Below, in pieces: positions 36,300 through 46,094 of a stretch of 64,000 nt of DNA. Below the pieces are notes generated by a model. It did no database searches and was not told where the DNA came from. It saw only the letters and a program-made list of their open reading frames with translations. The stretch spans positions 22,955-86,954 of the forward strand of contig JBOGKX010000142.1 in the NCBI GenBank assembly GCA_050746125.1, written 5' to 3'. The number at the start of each line of letters is the position of its first letter. Within the stretch, counting starts at the first letter, position 1. The DNA comes from JAJPKR01 sp050746125 (GTDB taxonomy: Bacteria > Acidobacteriota > Terriglobia > Terriglobales > SCQP01). A program made the position numbers and the translations under genes.

Positions 36300-37540
36300 G
36301 CGAGGGCGGCCGCGGGCTTGCTGGCGCTCTTGCCGAGCGGCTTCAGGCCGCGGTAAAGGTCCACGGTTTGCGCCGCGATCGCCGCCCAGCTGAATTTTTC
36401 TTCCACCCGCCGCCGACCGGCCAGGCCGAATTCGCGTCCCCGCTGCGGCTGCGCCAGCAACAGGTTGATCTTTTCGGCCAAGTCGTGGGCGAAGCGCTCC
36501 GGCTCGAGCGGCATGTTGGTGGTCGAGTCGGCGGCAAAGGGAACCAGATATCCGGTTTCGCCTTCGACCACCACTTCCTTGATGCCGCCGGTGGCGCTCG
36601 CCACCACCGGCGTCTCGCAGGCCATGGCCTCCAAGTTGATGATGCCGAATGGCTCGTAAACCGAGGGGCAGCAAAACACCGCCGCGTGCGAGTAGAGCTG
36701 GATCGCTTCCGGCTTCGAAACCATCTTCTCGATCCACACCACGCGCGGGTTGGTGCGGCGCGCGGCCTCGACTTTGGCGCGCATTTCCGCGGCGATCTCG
36801 GGCGTGTCGGGCGCGCCGGCGCAGAGCACGACCTGCGTCCCGAGCCGCAGGTGCGGAATGGCGTCGACCAAATGGGTCACGCCCTTTTGCCGCGTGATGC
36901 GGCCGACGAAGAGCACGTAGGGCACCTCGGGATCCACGCCGTACTCGCGCAGCGCGGTCACGCCGCTGGCGGGCCGGTATTCTTCCGGATCGATCCCGTT
37001 GTAAATCACGTGCACGCGCTCGGGAGCGACGCGCGGATAGCAGCGAAGAATGTCGCGCTTGGTCTCGCTCGAAACCGCGATCACCGCCTCGGCCTCTTCG
37101 ATCGCGGTGCGCTCCATCCAGGAGCTCATCTCATAGCCACTGCCCAGTTGCTCCGCCTTCCAGGCACGCAGCGGCTCCAGGCTGTGGGTGGTCATCACCT
37201 GCGGAACGCAGTACAGCTTCTTCGCCCAATAGCCGGCCATGGACGTGTACCAGGTGTGGGTGTGGACCAGGCCGACGCCGCGCAGGGCCTTGATCGCCGT
37301 CAGATTCACGCTCAAGGCCTCGAGCGCGCCCTTGAACTTCTCCTCCGTGCCGTCGCTGATTTCCCGCCAGGGCTCGGCGCCGCGCACCTGCAACTGTCCA
37401 TCGTCAAGGTTTTGCTCGCCGAAACAATGCACCTCGACTTCGATCCGTTTGGCCAGTTCGCGGCTCAAATATTCGACATGGACTCCGGCGCCGCCATAAA
37501 CGTGCGGTGGATATTCGCGAGTGAACAATGCAATACGCAT
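36296..37540 (-). CDS. glgM: GT4 glycogen synthase, actinobacterial type (GlgM/GlgA-like)
   Basis: The 414-residue retaining glycosyltransferase has two Rossmann domains. The opening MRIALFTREYPPHVYGGAGVH, the HTHTWYTSMAGYWAK motif and the C-terminal VYEPFGIINLEAMACETPVV (EX7E) place it with the ADP-glucose-using alpha-maltose-1-phosphate synthase/glycogen synthase group typical of Actinobacteria. That is distinct from E. coli GlgA. It would feed glycogen or maltosyl-transfer metabolism. No other glycogen gene is adjacent. Substrate choice (ADP-glucose to glycogen, or to glucose 1-phosphate) cannot be fixed from sequence. Confidence 0.85.
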   Translation of the reverse strand: MRIALFTREYPPHVYGGAGVHVEYLSRELAKRIEVEVHCFGEQNLDDGQLQVRGAEPWREISDGTEEKFKGALEALSVNLTAIKALRGVGLVHTHTWYTSMAGYWAKKLYCVPQVMTTHSLEPLRAWKAEQLGSGYEMSSWMERTAIEEAEAVIAVSSETKRDILRCYPRVAPERVHVIYNGIDPEEYRPASGVTALREYGVDPEVPYVLFVGRITRQKGVTHLVDAIPHLRLGTQVVLCAGAPDTPEIAAEMRAKVEAARRTNPRVVWIEKMVSKPEAIQLYSHAAVFCCPSVYEPFGIINLEAMACETPVVASATGGIKEVVVEGETGYLVPFAADSTTNMPLEPERFAHDLAEKINLLLAQPQRGREFGLAGRRRVEEKFSWAAIAAQTVDLYRGLKPLGKSASKPAAALA

Positions 37541-37616
37541 GGTCTTCTCAGATTAACAAACGATCTTGGCGACCCGCGCGGCTTCCGGCCAAGCCGCCGG
37601 GAACTGCCGGGCCGGC

Positions 37617-39080
37617 CTAGCCGTCCAGCGCGCCGGCGGCAACGACGGAGGTCGGCGGACTGTGGCGTAGAGTCGCCGCGCCCCAGGCGGCCCACACCAA
37701 CACCAGCGGATACAACTCCAGCACGTAACGGGGCTCGCAACTGATATAGGCGCCGAGCGCTACGGTGCGCGCCGCGACCAATCCCGCCAGCAGCGCCAAA
37801 AAGCGCGGCCGCGCCTTGAAAAGCCCATAAAGGGCCAGCAGTAGGTAGGTTGCGTTGAGCAGCAAATAGCCGACCGTGAACAGAAAATCGCGCCGGTCGC
37901 TTTGCCAGGGACCGGCCGGCGGCCACCAACGATCGTCCACGGGCAAAATCTCGACGCGCGGCGAAAACCAAAGCGAGATCATGCGCGAGAGCGGCAGCAG
38001 CAGGTAGTAGCGCGCGGGCCAGCGATGGATGCGCTCCGCCGCCAAGCGGCCGAACTGGGCGTCGAGCGCCGGCGTGAGTTCGAAGTTGCGATTGTAGGCG
38101 GCGATCAGCGACAGCGTGCGCGCCCGTGCGGCGCCTTGCCCCAAGGCGCGCGGAGGCAGGGCGGCGACCTCGATCGGGCCGTCGGGAACATTGTCGAGCA
38201 CCTTCTCGATGCCGCGATAGCCGGCTAGCCAGGTCTTCGCCCAGCGATCGAACCCCGGATGCTGCGCTTCGCCCACCTCGGTCGCCTCCGCCGTGACCAG
38301 CGGACGAAACACGCGCAACTCGACCCAATTGCGCAGCGTCCAGATGCCGACCGGCAGCAGCGCAATTGCGTAGAGCACGATCAGCCGATTCCAATTCTCG
38401 CGGCGGCCGCGCCTCAGCTTGGCCAGTAGCGGCAAGCTGACGACCGCTAGCACGAGGCCGGTGTCGGGGCGAATTTGAATGCCGGCGGCGAGCGCCGCTC
38501 CGCAGCCCGCCCACCAGCCAATTTGCCGCCGCGGCGCGCGCAGCGCCGCGATCCCGCAGCAGAGCGCCAGCATGGTGCAGAACGTGGCCGGCACTTCGGT
38601 CAATACGGCGGCCGCGTACATCGCCAGGAAGGGGCAGAGCGCGGTCAGGCCGAAAGCGGCCATCGCCGCGCCGGCCACCGTTTCCGGGCGCGCCGTCGGC
38701 GGCGCGATCAGCCGCGCCAGCCAGGCCGCGCAGGCGGCGGTGCCCAGCAGCAGCAGCCATTGCAGGGCCACCAGCGGCCCCATGCGCGCGAAAGGCGCAA
38801 AGTGGTAGAGCGCCGCCAGCAGCAGGGGATAACCGGGCAAACGGGCGGTGCTGGCGTGCCAGCCGCCGGCGATCCAGCGCACGTATCGGCCGGTGTGAAG
38901 CAAATTGCCGGCCAATTCGAGATACAGGCGTCCATCGTCGGTTACGGTCGGCGCCCAGCGGCCGAAGGCGGCGGCCAGCGCCGCGCTGGCCAGCGTCAGG
39001 GCCACGTACCAGCCGGCGCGCCGCGCCCGCCCCCTCGCCGGGCCCCGGTCATCAAGTACGCCGCGCGCCGAGGAGATCAC
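37617..39080 (-). CDS. Polytopic membrane protein, ArnT/PMT-like glycosyltransferase (GT39/83-type)
   Basis: The 487-residue protein has about ten hydrophobic segments. The first periplasmic loop has an acidic pair (TVTDDGRLYLELAGNLLHTGRY), as in lipid-linked sugar transferases of the GT-C fold. RLPGYPLLLAALY and a second-half HPGFDRWAKTWLAGYRG follow the pattern of this family. It would move a sugar from a polyprenyl-phosphate carrier to a cell-surface acceptor. The GTG at 39080 leaves 40 bases to the divergent fusion gene; an ATG at 39137 would overlap that gene, so it is less likely. Confidence 0.65.
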   Translation of the reverse strand: MISSARGVLDDRGPARGRARRAGWYVALTLASAALAAAFGRWAPTVTDDGRLYLELAGNLLHTGRYVRWIAGGWHASTARLPGYPLLLAALYHFAPFARMGPLVALQWLLLLGTAACAAWLARLIAPPTARPETVAGAAMAAFGLTALCPFLAMYAAAVLTEVPATFCTMLALCCGIAALRAPRRQIGWWAGCGAALAAGIQIRPDTGLVLAVVSLPLLAKLRRGRRENWNRLIVLYAIALLPVGIWTLRNWVELRVFRPLVTAEATEVGEAQHPGFDRWAKTWLAGYRGIEKVLDNVPDGPIEVAALPPRALGQGAARARTLSLIAAYNRNFELTPALDAQFGRLAAERIHRWPARYYLLLPLSRMISLWFSPRVEILPVDDRWWPPAGPWQSDRRDFLFTVGYLLLNATYLLLALYGLFKARPRFLALLAGLVAARTVALGAYISCEPRYVLELYPLVLVWAAWGAATLRHSPPTSVVAAGALDG

Positions 39081-39120
39081 CCGGCTATCATAGGAGCAAC
39101 AGCTAAGTTCCCGCCCGCCG

Positions 39121-42100
39121 ATGGATCGCCCACCCATTTTTTACGATCCCGCGCGCAAGCGCTGGAAGATCGCCACGCGCGTGCTCAATGTCGCGGGTTT
39201 GGTGGCGGTGCTCCTTTTAGCGGTGTTCATCGCCGAGATGGCGAGCAACGAAAGCCTGCCGCGTCTGATCCTGCCCACGGAAGCGGCGGCGCATCCCGTC
39301 GCCGCCCGCTACCTGCGCTATCTGCGGCGCCAGCAGGCCAAGGCAGCGCGCCATCGGCCCCGGCATCCGCGCCGGAAACGCCAAGTCGCGCCCATGCGGG
39401 GGCTGCCGCAAGGCCTGCGCGCGGCCTTCTACGTCAATTGGGACGCGCCGGCTTACTTCGCCCTGCGCGCCCATATTCGCGACATGGACGTCCTGTTCTG
39501 CGACTGGCTGCACGCGGCGACCGCCGACGGCCACATCGAGTCGAGCTTCAACGCCGAGGCCGAGTACGGCATCAAGGACTCCAACATTTTCCTCTGGGCG
39601 CGGGCGGAAAACCCCGACCTCGGCATCGTGCCGATGGTGAACAATTACGACGGCTCGCTTTGGCAGGGCGACGCCGCCGCCAAGATGTTCGCCGACCCTG
39701 CCGCCCGCGCCACGTTTCGCCAGCAATTGCTGCCGGCGCTGGCACGCTGGAACGCGCATGGAGTCGTCATCGACTTCGAAAATATCCCCACCGCCGCGCA
39801 ACCGGATTATCGTGCCTTCATCGCCGAGCTCTATCCGTTTCTCCAGCAGGCCGGCATCCGCATGTATCTGAGCCTGCCGGTCGCCGACAACGATTACGAC
39901 TTGGCCTACTACGCCCGCCATACCGACGTCGTGATCCTCATGGACTACGATCAACACTGGCAGGAGAGCGCGCCCGGACCGATCGCGGCGCAGAGCTGGT
40001 TTTTGAACAATCTGCGCCTGGCGCTCAAGGCGATTCCACGCGACAAGCTGATGGTCGGGCTCGCCGGCTACGGCTATGACTGGCCGCAAGGGCGCAATGG
40101 CAGCGAGATCAGCGTGCAAAGCGCGCTGATCGCCGCCGACGAATCCGGTTCCGACGTGCGCGTCGATCCCGAATCGCTCAACCCCACTCTCGACTATGAC
40201 GACGATTCCGGCCGCCTGCATCACGTCTGGTTCACCGACGCGGTCACGGCGGTGAACGAGATGCGAGGTGCGGCGGCGCTGGGCATCGACAACTTCGCGT
40301 TATGGCGGCTGGGCGCGGGAGATAGCTCGCTGTGGCCGGTGTTCGACAGATTCCTCGACAATGCCCAGGTCGCCAAAGCGCTGGCCGCGCCCGAGCCCGG
40401 CTACGAAATCGACCGCGAAGGCAAGGGCGACATCTTTCACGTCGCCAGCGGCCCGCAGCCAGGAATTCGTCAGATCACCTTCGATCCCAACACCGACTTG
40501 ATCAGCCAGGAACGCTACCTGCGTTATCCCCGCTCCTATCGGCTGGATAGCTACGGTTGGGCGCCGAAGACCGTCGCTCTGACCTTCGATGACGGCCCGG
40601 ACCCACGCTGGACGCCGCAGATCCTGCGCGTCTTGCGCGACAAGGGCGTGCACGGCACCTTTTTCGTCATCGGCGCCAACGTGGACCGCTATCCGGACTT
40701 GGTGCGGCGCGCCTATAGCCAGGGCAACGAGATCGGCAATCATACCTTTCTCCACCCCGACTCCTCGGACATCTCCCGGCTGCAATTGCAGCTCGAGCTC
40801 AACAGCACCGAGCGGCTAGTGGAGAGCGTCTTGGGCGTGAAGATGGCGCTCTTCCGGCCGCCGTACGGCGTCGACGCCACCCCCACCACCAACGAGGAAG
40901 TGCGGCCGTTGGAGGAGGCGCAAACTCTGGGATACATCGTGGTCGGCGAGGGCATCGACCCGCACGATTGGCAGAAGGGCCGCACCGCCGACCAGGTCGT
41001 GGAAAATGTGCTGGAGCAACTGAGCGACGGGTCCATCCTGCTGCTGCACGACGCCGGCGGCGACCGCGCCGCTACCGTCGCCGCCTTGCCGCGCATCATC
41101 GACCAGCTACGCGGCCGCGGCTATCGCTTCGTGCTGGTTTCCGATCTCATGGGCCGCGCGCGGGCCCAGGTAATGCCGCCGCTCGGCGCCTTGAACCTGA
41201 TTGGCGTGCGGCTGGCGGGCGCCGTGTTCAGCTTCTTGCGCTGGCTCGAAATGGCGATCGTGTGGATCTTCGTGCTCGGCATCGTGCTGATGACGGCGCG
41301 CGTGGTGGTGATCGGGGCGCTGGCGGCGTGGCAAAAGCTCCGCCCCCATCGCCCCCCGGACCCCGGTTTCGCGCCGCCGCTGGCGGTGGTGATTCCCGCT
41401 TACAACGAGGAGGCGGTGATCGCCGCCACCGTGCGCAGCGCGCTGCAATCCGAATACCCCGCTCCACTTCGCGTCATCGTCGTCGACGACGGCTCGAGCG
41501 ATCGAACCCTGGACGTGCTGCGCCGCGAGTTCGGCGGCGACCGCCGCGTGCTGATCCTGAGCAAGCCTAACGGCGGCAAGGCCAGCGCGTTGAATCTCGG
41601 CATCGAGCGCGTGAGCGAGCCGATATTCGTCACCATCGACGCCGACACCGCCGTCGCTCCCGGCGCGCTGCGGCTCCTCGTCGCCCACTTCAGCGACGAG
41701 CGTGTCGGCGCCGTCGCCGGCAATGCCAAGGTAGGCAACCGCGTCAACATGATCACGTGGTTCCAGGCCGGCGAGTACATCACCAGCCAAAACTTGGAGC
41801 GACGGGGCCTCGACGCCCTCAATTGCATCACCGTCGTGCCCGGCGCCATCGGCTGCTGGCGCAGCGAGGTAGTGCGGCGCTTGCACGGCTTCAACGCCGA
41901 GACCGCCGCCGAGGACGCCGACCTGACGCTCTCCATCCGCCGCTTGGGCTATCGCATTGTTTACGAAGACGGCGCCTGCGCCTATACCGAAGCGCCGATG
42001 ACCCTGAAGGCGCTGATGAAGCAGCGCCTGCGCTGGTCGTACGGCATCCTGCAAACCGTCTGGAAGCATCGTGATGCCTTCGGGAGGGAGGGCACGCTCG

Positions 42101-42510
42101 GTCACTTCGCTCTGCCCAATGTGGTCATCTTTCAGGTGATCTTGCCCTTGTTCGGGCCGGTGACCGACTTCATGGTGCTCTTTGCGCTGGCTATGGAATG
42201 GTTCAATTACACCTCCCATCCCCAGAGTTGGACGCCGGACAGCTTGGAGCGGCTGCTGTTTTTCTTCGCCGTGCTCATGCTGGTGGAGATCCTGGGATCG
42301 GTGCTGGCCTTCGCGCTGGAGCACCGCGAGCAATGGACGCTGGTCGGCTCGGTGCTCTTACAGCGCGTCCTGTATCGTCACGTGATGGCGATCGTCATGT
42401 TCCGCACCTTGCGGAAAGCGCTGGAGGGCAGCGACTTCGCCTGGGGCAAGCTGGACCGCACGGCCACCGTACAGGATCGCTTTACGCGCGCCGGCGCGCC
42501 GCATTCCTAG
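39121..42510 (+). CDS. Tripartite GH18-like / NodB polysaccharide deacetylase / GT2 glycosyltransferase fusion
   Basis: The 1129-residue protein has three enzymatic modules. After an N-terminal membrane anchor (about 19-41) comes a GH18-type barrel (about 100-420) with GVVIDFEN, in which E220 is the likely acid. A NodB deacetylase follows (about 485-690) with TFDDGP (488-493), HTFLHP and RPPYG metal motifs. A membrane segment (about 715-740) leads to a GT2 domain (about 755-1010) with VVDDGSSD (D789, D790), DAD, EDAD and QRLRW (968). Final membrane helices close the protein. This combination would synthesise, deacetylate and trim an exported hexosamine polymer, much as separate PgaC and PgaB do. 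Polymer identity is inferred. Confidence 0.9.
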   Translation: MDRPPIFYDPARKRWKIATRVLNVAGLVAVLLLAVFIAEMASNESLPRLILPTEAAAHPVAARYLRYLRRQQAKAARHRPRHPRRKRQVAPMRGLPQGLRAAFYVNWDAPAYFALRAHIRDMDVLFCDWLHAATADGHIESSFNAEAEYGIKDSNIFLWARAENPDLGIVPMVNNYDGSLWQGDAAAKMFADPAARATFRQQLLPALARWNAHGVVIDFENIPTAAQPDYRAFIAELYPFLQQAGIRMYLSLPVADNDYDLAYYARHTDVVILMDYDQHWQESAPGPIAAQSWFLNNLRLALKAIPRDKLMVGLAGYGYDWPQGRNGSEISVQSALIAADESGSDVRVDPESLNPTLDYDDDSGRLHHVWFTDAVTAVNEMRGAAALGIDNFALWRLGAGDSSLWPVFDRFLDNAQVAKALAAPEPGYEIDREGKGDIFHVASGPQPGIRQITFDPNTDLISQERYLRYPRSYRLDSYGWAPKTVALTFDDGPDPRWTPQILRVLRDKGVHGTFFVIGANVDRYPDLVRRAYSQGNEIGNHTFLHPDSSDISRLQLQLELNSTERLVESVLGVKMALFRPPYGVDATPTTNEEVRPLEEAQTLGYIVVGEGIDPHDWQKGRTADQVVENVLEQLSDGSILLLHDAGGDRAATVAALPRIIDQLRGRGYRFVLVSDLMGRARAQVMPPLGALNLIGVRLAGAVFSFLRWLEMAIVWIFVLGIVLMTARVVVIGALAAWQKLRPHRPPDPGFAPPLAVVIPAYNEEAVIAATVRSALQSEYPAPLRVIVVDDGSSDRTLDVLRREFGGDRRVLILSKPNGGKASALNLGIERVSEPIFVTIDADTAVAPGALRLLVAHFSDERVGAVAGNAKVGNRVNMITWFQAGEYITSQNLERRGLDALNCITVVPGAIGCWRSEVVRRLHGFNAETAAEDADLTLSIRRLGYRIVYEDGACAYTEAPMTLKALMKQRLRWSYGILQTVWKHRDAFGREGTLGHFALPNVVIFQVILPLFGPVTDFMVLFALAMEWFNYTSHPQSWTPDSLERLLFFFAVLMLVEILGSVLAFALEHREQWTLVGSVLLQRVLYRHVMAIVMFRTLRKALEGSDFAWGKLDRTATVQDRFTRAGAPHS

Positions 42511-42550
42511 GAGGCCCGCGCGCTCCGCGCCGCGCCCCTAGCCCGCTACA

Positions 42551-43294
42551 ATGCCAGGGATGACTTCCGTAGCCGTGGTCACTGGAGCCTCGTCGGGCAT
42601 CGGGCGGGCCGCCGCGCAGCGGCTGCTGCGCGAAGGCTGGCACGTCGCCGCCTTGGCGCGGCGGGGCGAAAAGTTGCGCGACTTGGCCGCGTCCGCGCGC
42701 GGGCGGCTGCTCGCCTTGCCCGTGGACGCGGCGGATGAATCGCAACTGCGCGCGGCAGTGGCCGAAATACGCTCCTGGCGCGCCGGCGTGGATGCCGTGG
42801 TGGCCAGCGCCGGCGACTTTTTCGCGCGGCCCATCGCCACCACCACCAGCGCCGAGTTCGAGCGCATGTGGCGCCTCACGGTGCAGGCCAAATTCATGTT
42901 AGTGCGCGAGCTGCTGCCGCTTTTGGAGCTGGCCGGCGGGGCGCCGGGGCAGCCGGCGCCGCGCCGCGCCATCGTGCATGTGGCCTCGCTCGCCGCCCAC
43001 CAGGACTTCGGCAATGAAAGCGCCTATGCCAGCGCCATGCACGGCGTAATCGGCTTGGCGCGCAGCCAAGATGCCGAGCTGCGCGGCAAGGGCATTCGCG
43101 TGGCGGTGGTCTCGCCTGGGCTGGTCCGCACGGAACTTACCGAGCGCAGCGGCTTCTCCGAGCGCGCACTTTCGCAAGCGTTGAGCCCCGATGCCATCGC
43201 GGCTTCCGTCCTTTACCTGATCGATACCGTCCGCGCCGGCGGCTACGTCCCCGAGATCTTCCACCTGCCCGGCGACCCGCGCGGCCCGGCCTGA
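42551..43294 (+). CDS. Short-chain dehydrogenase/reductase (SDR)
   Basis: The 247-residue classical SDR has the TGASSGIG cofactor loop (about 11-18). The catalytic Ser lies in HVASLAAH and the YxxxK-type motif appears as YASAMHG, where the usual Lys position holds Met-His. The expected YxxxK is therefore not intact as written, and activity may be altered. The ending EIFHLPGDP is typical. The substrate is unknown. It converges on valS with 19 bases between. Confidence 0.82.
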   Translation: MPGMTSVAVVTGASSGIGRAAAQRLLREGWHVAALARRGEKLRDLAASARGRLLALPVDAADESQLRAAVAEIRSWRAGVDAVVASAGDFFARPIATTTSAEFERMWRLTVQAKFMLVRELLPLLELAGGAPGQPAPRRAIVHVASLAAHQDFGNESAYASAMHGVIGLARSQDAELRGKGIRVAVVSPGLVRTELTERSGFSERALSQALSPDAIAASVLYLIDTVRAGGYVPEIFHLPGDPRGPA

Positions 43295-43313
43295 GCGCGC
43301 CGGACGCCGCGGC

Positions 43314-46034
43314 TCAGGCGGTTTCCGCCGCCAGGGCGGCGAGGGCTTGGTCGAGCTTCTCCAGCTGCGCGGCGTAGTCGTCGCGCTTGCGCGCCTGCTC
43401 CTCGCGAATGTGCGGCGGCGCGCGCTCGGCAAAGCGCGGGTCGGCCAAGCGGGCGATGGTGGCCGCCAGGCGGGCCTGCGTCTCGTCCCGCTGCTTGGCC
43501 AGCCGGGCGCGCTCGGCGGCCGGATCGATGGACTGCCGCAGGTCGAGCTGCAAATCGAAATGCGCGGTAGTGATGCGCGCGCCGCCGGCCTCGGCCAGCG
43601 GACCCAAGCTGGCCTCGACGCGGGCCAGATGGTTCACCAATGCCAAGTGAGAGGCAAGATCTTCGCCGTCCTGGCTGGTGCGCGGCGCCAGGCGCAGCGA
43701 CAGCCGCGCGTTGGCCGGCACCTGGCTGGCGGCGCGCCGGGCGCGAACTTCGGTGACCGCTTCCTGCACCAAGGCGATTTGCCGCTCGGCGGCTTCATCG
43801 GAAAATTCCGCCCGGGGCCAGGTGGCCAAGCCCAATGTGGGCGCGGGCGGACGCTCGCCGGCCAGCGTCTGCCATAGCTCTTCGCTGAGGAAAGGCATGA
43901 ACGGATGCAGCAGGCGCAACACCGCGTCGAACGCGGCGACGAGGTTGGCGGCGGCCAGCGCCGCCATGGCCCGGTCGGAAGCATTGAGGCGAGGCTTCAG
44001 CAACTCGAGATACCAGTCGCAAAACTCATGCCAGAGGAAGTGATATAGGGCATCGGCTGCCTCGTGGAAGCGGAAATCGGCCAGGCTCTCTTCGATCCGC
44101 CGCGCCACGGCGTTCAGACGGGAGAAAAGCCACCGGTCCATGACCTCGCCCCCTTGCGGGCGCATCGCCGCCTCCGCCGCCGGCGGACGCGGCTCCCAGG
44201 ACGCTTGCGCGGCGGCCCGCTCCAAGCTCATGAAGATGAACCGCGCGGCGTTCCAAATCTTGTTGGCGAACGCCTGGTAGCCCTCCAGCCGGCCTTCCGC
44301 CAGGGCGATGTCGCCGCCCGGCACGGCCATGGCGATCAGCGTGAAGCGCACCGCGTCGGTGCCGTAGCGGGCAATGATCTCGAGCGGATCGACGACGTTG
44401 CCCTTCGTCTTCGACATCTTTTGCCGCTCGGCGTCGCGCACCAAGCCATGAATATGCACCTGGCGGAAGGGCACGCTGGCCGCCAACGAGAGTCCATCGC
44501 GGCGGCGGAAGTGGACGCCCATCATGATCATGCGCGCCACCCAAAAGAACAAAATGTCGAAGCCCGTGATGAGCAAGCTGGTGGGATAGAACGTTGCCAG
44601 GTCCGCCGTCGCTTCCGGCCAGCCCAGGGTCGAGAAAGGCCACAGCGCCGAGCTGAACCAGGTATCGAGCACGTCAGGGTCGCGCTCCAGCGCGCCGCCG
44701 CAATCCGGACAGGCGGTCGGATCGTCGCGCCCCACTAGGACCCGCCCACAGCCGCGACCGGCATCGCGACCACGACAATACCAGGCGGGAATGCGGTGTC
44801 CCCACCACAGCTGGCGCGAAATACACCAGTCGTGAATATTCGCCATCCAGTCGAGATAAATACGCCGATAGGAATCAGGATTGAAGGTAATATGCCCTTC
44901 CGCCACCGCCCGCACCGCTTCGTCCGCGAGCGGCGCGATCTTCACGAACCACTGCGCGGAGAGATGCGGCTCGACCACCGTGCGGCAGCGCTGACAGCGG
45001 CCCAGCGCCATGGGATGCTCGGCGGCGCCGCGCGACAGCCCGGCCGCCTCGAGGTCCGCGAGGATGCGCTCGCGGGCCGCGAAACGGTCAAGGCCGGCAT
45101 AAGCGCCGGCGGCCGCGGTCATGGCGCCGCCTTCGTCGATCACCTCTATCTGCGGCAAGCCATGGCGCTCGCCGGCGGCGAAGTCGTTGGCGTCGTGCGC
45201 CGGCGTCACTTTCACCGCGCCGGTGCCGAACTCCGGACGCGCCAACTCATCGGCGATGACGGGGATCATGCGGCCGGCCAGCGGCAGCCGCACTTGGCGC
45301 CCGATGGCGCCGCGATAGCGCTCGTCGCCGGGGTTCACGGCCACCGCCACGTCGCCGAGCATGGTCTCGGGGCGGGTCGTATCCACGTCCAGGCCGTAGC
45401 TGGGGTCGTCGGCGAAGGGATAGCGAATGCGATACAGCTGGCCGACGGTTTCCTCGTGAACCACTTCCAGATCGCTGAGTGCCGTGCGACAACGCGGGCA
45501 CCAGTTCACCAGATAGCGGCCACGATAGATCAGCCCCTCCTCGTATAGAGATACAAATACCTCACGCACGGCGCGCGAGAGGCCGGCGTCGAGCGTAAAT
45601 CTTTCCCGCGACCAGTCGCACGAATCCCCCAAGCGCACCATGGCCCGCCGTATGGCGCCGCCGCTCCGCTCCTTCCATTCCCACACTTTCGCGACGAAGG
45701 CTTCGCGGCCCAATTGACGCCGGTCGAGGCCTTGCTTGGCCAGTTCCCGCTCGACCACCAACTGCGTGGCGATGCCGGCATGATCGGTGCCGGGCAGCCA
45801 CAGCGTGTTGTCGCCGCTCATCCGCCGCCAACGCACCACGGCGTCGATCTGGGCATGCTCGAGCATGTGGCCGAGGTGGAGCGATCCGGTGACGTTGGGT
45901 GGGGGAATCACCAGCGACCAACTGGGGCGCTCGCTGTCGGTGCGGGCGTGAAACCAGTCGCTTTCGGCCCAGCGCTGTGCCCAGCGCGGCTCGATGCGCG
46001 ACGGATCATAGATTTTTTCAAGGGGGAGAAACAT
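43314..46034 (-). CDS. valS: Valine--tRNA ligase
   Basis: This class I synthetase of 906 residues charges tRNA(Val). It has the HIGH-type motif in PPNVTGSLHLGHM (about 41-53) and KMSKS-type QKMSKTKGNVVDP near residue 543. An editing (CP1) domain lies between them (DTTRPETMLGDVAVAVNPGDERY). An anticodon-binding helical domain follows, and a C-terminal coiled coil (AARARLAKQRDETQARL region) is diagnostic for ValS. The ATG at 46034 starts the conserved LEKIYDPSRIEPRWAQ; a start at 46064 would add ten residues. Confidence 0.97.
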   Translation of the reverse strand: MFLPLEKIYDPSRIEPRWAQRWAESDWFHARTDSERPSWSLVIPPPNVTGSLHLGHMLEHAQIDAVVRWRRMSGDNTLWLPGTDHAGIATQLVVERELAKQGLDRRQLGREAFVAKVWEWKERSGGAIRRAMVRLGDSCDWSRERFTLDAGLSRAVREVFVSLYEEGLIYRGRYLVNWCPRCRTALSDLEVVHEETVGQLYRIRYPFADDPSYGLDVDTTRPETMLGDVAVAVNPGDERYRGAIGRQVRLPLAGRMIPVIADELARPEFGTGAVKVTPAHDANDFAAGERHGLPQIEVIDEGGAMTAAAGAYAGLDRFAARERILADLEAAGLSRGAAEHPMALGRCQRCRTVVEPHLSAQWFVKIAPLADEAVRAVAEGHITFNPDSYRRIYLDWMANIHDWCISRQLWWGHRIPAWYCRGRDAGRGCGRVLVGRDDPTACPDCGGALERDPDVLDTWFSSALWPFSTLGWPEATADLATFYPTSLLITGFDILFFWVARMIMMGVHFRRRDGLSLAASVPFRQVHIHGLVRDAERQKMSKTKGNVVDPLEIIARYGTDAVRFTLIAMAVPGGDIALAEGRLEGYQAFANKIWNAARFIFMSLERAAAQASWEPRPPAAEAAMRPQGGEVMDRWLFSRLNAVARRIEESLADFRFHEAADALYHFLWHEFCDWYLELLKPRLNASDRAMAALAAANLVAAFDAVLRLLHPFMPFLSEELWQTLAGERPPAPTLGLATWPRAEFSDEAAERQIALVQEAVTEVRARRAASQVPANARLSLRLAPRTSQDGEDLASHLALVNHLARVEASLGPLAEAGGARITTAHFDLQLDLRQSIDPAAERARLAKQRDETQARLAATIARLADPRFAERAPPHIREEQARKRDDYAAQLEKLDQALAALAAETA

Positions 46035-46094
46035 GCCTGCGGCGCGCGGGCGGATGCCGCGCAAGCCAAACTCAAATTTTAACGGGAACGGACG

